From positions 6,886,580 to 6,950,579 of the forward strand of contig NZ_AP025018.1 of assembly GCF_019977735.1 (NCBI RefSeq): a DNA stretch of 64,000 bases, read 5' to 3'. Every line of letters starts with the position of its first letter. Positions within the stretch are counted from its first letter, which is position 1. The notes beneath the pieces were generated by a model, which saw nothing but the letters and a program-made list of their open reading frames with translations, ran no database searches and was not told the origin of the DNA. Made by a program: the position numbers and the translations under genes. This document shows, in pieces, positions 62,124 through 64,000 of this stretch. This DNA comes from Calothrix sp. PCC 7716. GTDB lineage: Bacteria > Cyanobacteriota > Cyanobacteriia > Cyanobacteriales > Nostocaceae.

Positions 62124-64000
62124 CTATTGTTTTGCGGCTTTCATTGATAAACCGATACGTTTGAGTTTTTCGTTGACTTCCATTACTCGGACTTTAACGA
62201 CTTGCCCGACTTTGACTATTTTTTTAGGGTCGTCTACAAATCTGTCGGCTAGTTGGGATATATGTACTAATCCGTCTTGGTGAACACCGACATCGACAAA
62301 GGCGCCAAAGTTAGCGACATTAGTAACAACACCTTCTAATTCCATTCCGACTTTGAGGTCGGTAATTTCTTTAATACCTTCAGAGAACGTGGCATATTTA
62401 AATTCTGCACGTGGGTCACGTCCTGGTTTCTCTAGTTCGCTAAGGATATCACGCAGCGTTGGTTCTCCAATGGTATCAGTGACGTATTTTTTCAAACCTG
62501 TTTTTTTCAGGTTTTCGGCAATTTGTGTTACCTGGTTTATTGGAACTTTGAGGTCAGATGCTATATTTTCTACCAATTTGTAACTTTCTGGGTGTACAGC
62601 AGTATTATCTAAAGGATTTTCACCACCCCTTATTCTTAAAAAACCTGCTGCTTGTTCAAAAGCTTTTGGCCCAAGTTTGGGAACCTTCAATAACTGGCGC
62701 CGATTTTTAAATGTGCCGTTAGCATCACGATAAGCAACTATATTATTAGCGACTGCTGATGTAATGCCCGAAACAAAAGTTAATAGTTGACTCGAAGCAG
62801 TGTTTAAGTCTACACCAACGTAGTTTACACAGCTTTCTACAGTTTCTTCGAGCTTTTTCTTTAATAGTTTCTGGTCTACGTCGTGTTGATATTGTCCCAC
62901 CCCTATCGACTTGGGGTCAATTTTTACAAGTTCTGCAAGTGGGTCTTGCAGGCGCCGACCTATACTAATGGCGCCGCGCACAGTAACATCAAGGTCGGGA
63001 AACTCTTGACCAGCTAGTTTACTCGCCGAATATATAGATGCTCCCGATTCGTTTACTATTACTTTGACGGGTTTACGGTCAATTGTTTTTAGTACATCAC
63101 CAATAAATTCGTCGGTTTCACGTGATGCTGTACCGTTACCAATAGCTATCAACTCTATTTTGTATTTCTCAATCAAATTTTTGACCGACTGTGCAGCTTT
63201 CACACGTCCCGAATCGCCTGTATGGGGGAAAATAGCTTGATATTCTAAAAATTTTCCTGTTTGGTCGAGAATTGCGACTTTACAACCAGTTCTAAAACCT
63301 GGGTCTACCGCCATTGTTGGTTTCATACCCGCAGGCGCCGATAATAACAACTCGCGTAAGTTTGTTTCAAAGGTTTTTATTGATTCAATATCAGCATAAA
63401 GCTTTTTCTCGGCAATAACTTCATTTATCAGCGAAGTTTTCATCAAGCGGTTAAATGCATCTTTGAGCATTTCTTGATAAAACGCGCGTATTGGACGGTG
63501 CTTTGTCTTAATTTCTTGAGATTCTATATACGAAAGTACTGTATCTTCGTCGTAAGATATTTCAAAACTCAATATCCCCTCATTTTCACCGCGACACAGC
63601 GCTAATAAGTTGTGAGGTGCAATATTTCTAACTTTCGCACTAAAGCTACGATACATCTCAAACTTCGTTGTTCCCTCTGGATGCTCGTCTTTAATGTGCG
63701 ATACAAATGTACCTTCGTCTAACAAATAATCGCGTAAATATGCCCGTAATTCTGCTAATTCCGCAACTTCCTCTGCTAAAATATCGGCGGCGCCTTTGAG
63801 TGCATCGTCACCACTCTTTACACCTTTTTCTTCTGAAACATATTTAATTGCTTCTTGTTCAAGAGGAACAAGCGGGCCATTTTTGACGTTTAAAGACTTA
63901 ATAAATTCAGCCAAAGGTTCTAGACCTTTTTCACGGGCAATAGTCGCACGTGTACGACGCTTGGGACGATAAGGTAAATATAAATCTTCTAACTCATTTT
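62124..64000 (-). CDS. tex: Tex-family RNA-binding transcription accessory protein (partial)
   Basis: The C-terminal 625 residues of Tex; the frame stays open to the window edge (DLYLPYRPKRRTRATIAREKG), so the start lies outside. It contains the YqgF-like RNase fold (MKPTMAVDPGFRTGCKVAIL and IAIGNGTASRETDEFI), helix-hairpin-helix motifs (VAYRDANGTFKNRRQLLKVP, KLGPKAFEQAAGFLRI) and the C-terminal S1 domain (GMELEGVVTNVANFGAFVDV and HQDGLVHISQLADRF). Tex binds nucleic acid and supports transcription and stress tolerance. All motifs look standard. Confidence 0.95.
   Translation of the reverse strand, partial: NELEDLYLPYRPKRRTRATIAREKGLEPLAEFIKSLNVKNGPLVPLEQEAIKYVSEEKGVKSGDDALKGAADILAEEVAELAELRAYLRDYLLDEGTFVSHIKDEHPEGTTKFEMYRSFSAKVRNIAPHNLLALCRGENEGILSFEISYDEDTVLSYIESQEIKTKHRPIRAFYQEMLKDAFNRLMKTSLINEVIAEKKLYADIESIKTFETNLRELLLSAPAGMKPTMAVDPGFRTGCKVAILDQTGKFLEYQAIFPHTGDSGRVKAAQSVKNLIEKYKIELIAIGNGTASRETDEFIGDVLKTIDRKPVKVIVNESGASIYSASKLAGQEFPDLDVTVRGAISIGRRLQDPLAELVKIDPKSIGVGQYQHDVDQKLLKKKLEETVESCVNYVGVDLNTASSQLLTFVSGITSAVANNIVAYRDANGTFKNRRQLLKVPKLGPKAFEQAAGFLRIRGGENPLDNTAVHPESYKLVENIASDLKVPINQVTQIAENLKKTGLKKYVTDTIGEPTLRDILSELEKPGRDPRAEFKYATFSEGIKEITDLKVGMELEGVVTNVANFGAFVDVGVHQDGLVHISQLADRFVDDPKKIVKVGQVVKVRVMEVNEKLKRIGLSMKAAKQ

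Noticed and set aside
1..64000. tRNA or rRNA genes
   Set aside because: I found no cloverleaf-like or rRNA-like stretch when reading both strands; a dedicated scan would be needed to exclude one.

Overview
The window looks like the chromosome of a filamentous, Nostocales-type cyanobacterium. The DNA is AT-rich. It carries lineage markers (Ycf66, a ScyD/ScyE-type protein, a TPR-CHAT protein, a PEP-CTERM protein, a DUF561/Ycf23-like protein, a Nif11-like peptide, an NB-ARC/WD40 protein) and heptanucleotide STRR repeats. The common cyanobacterial palindrome GCGATCGC was not noticed. Instead the 6-mer GGCGCC is scattered throughout, roughly a hundred copies by eye, and is nearly missing from the mobile elements.

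Layout. 1-1915: end of a Tn554-like element (tyrosine recombinase genes) that cuts into a TPR-CHAT gene (1916-3730). 4600-6735: an IS200/IS605-type element with a decayed tnpA and a full-length tnpB. 6718-11459: helicase, coiled-coil protein, two ribbon-helix-helix proteins with three palindromic operator-like sites, and a hypothetical protein. 12047-16058: ScyD/ScyE-like protein, tnpB remnant, PEP-CTERM protein, Ycf66. 16344-22066: two GIY-YIG genes, a GIY-YIG remnant and a NERD-helicase. 22539-28075: a second tnpB split exactly by a complete 3.94-kb Tn554-like element (tnpA, tnpB, DUF6262/tnpC). 28226-31458: Nif11-like peptide, haemagglutinin-type exoprotein, Cys-rich small protein. 31594-38622: a compact Tn7-like transposon (tnsA, tnsB, tnsC, tniQ/tnsD, both ends, no cargo), followed by a third GIY-YIG gene. 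39570-64000: mostly housekeeping (accD, prepilin peptidase, leuB, ABC transporter, divergent succinyl-CoA synthetase-like pair, fetB-like permease, DegT aminotransferase, DUF561, NB-ARC/WD40, broken Uma2 and PIN genes, DUF1016 nuclease, tex).

Main discovery candidate: the tnsA-side end of the Tn7-like element lies 22 bp past the stop codon of a GIY-YIG gene, in the same orientation and at about the same distance as Tn7 next to glmS. A solo copy of the same end lies 25 bp past the stop codon of a second GIY-YIG paralogue at 16394. A third, inverted end abuts the element's left end. Together these suggest that the element's TnsD/TniQ uses the 3' end of a GIY-YIG gene family as its attachment site and has inserted there repeatedly. 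The GIY-YIG proteins also carry QL[SD]LF-like motifs that match the sliding-clamp-binding consensus.
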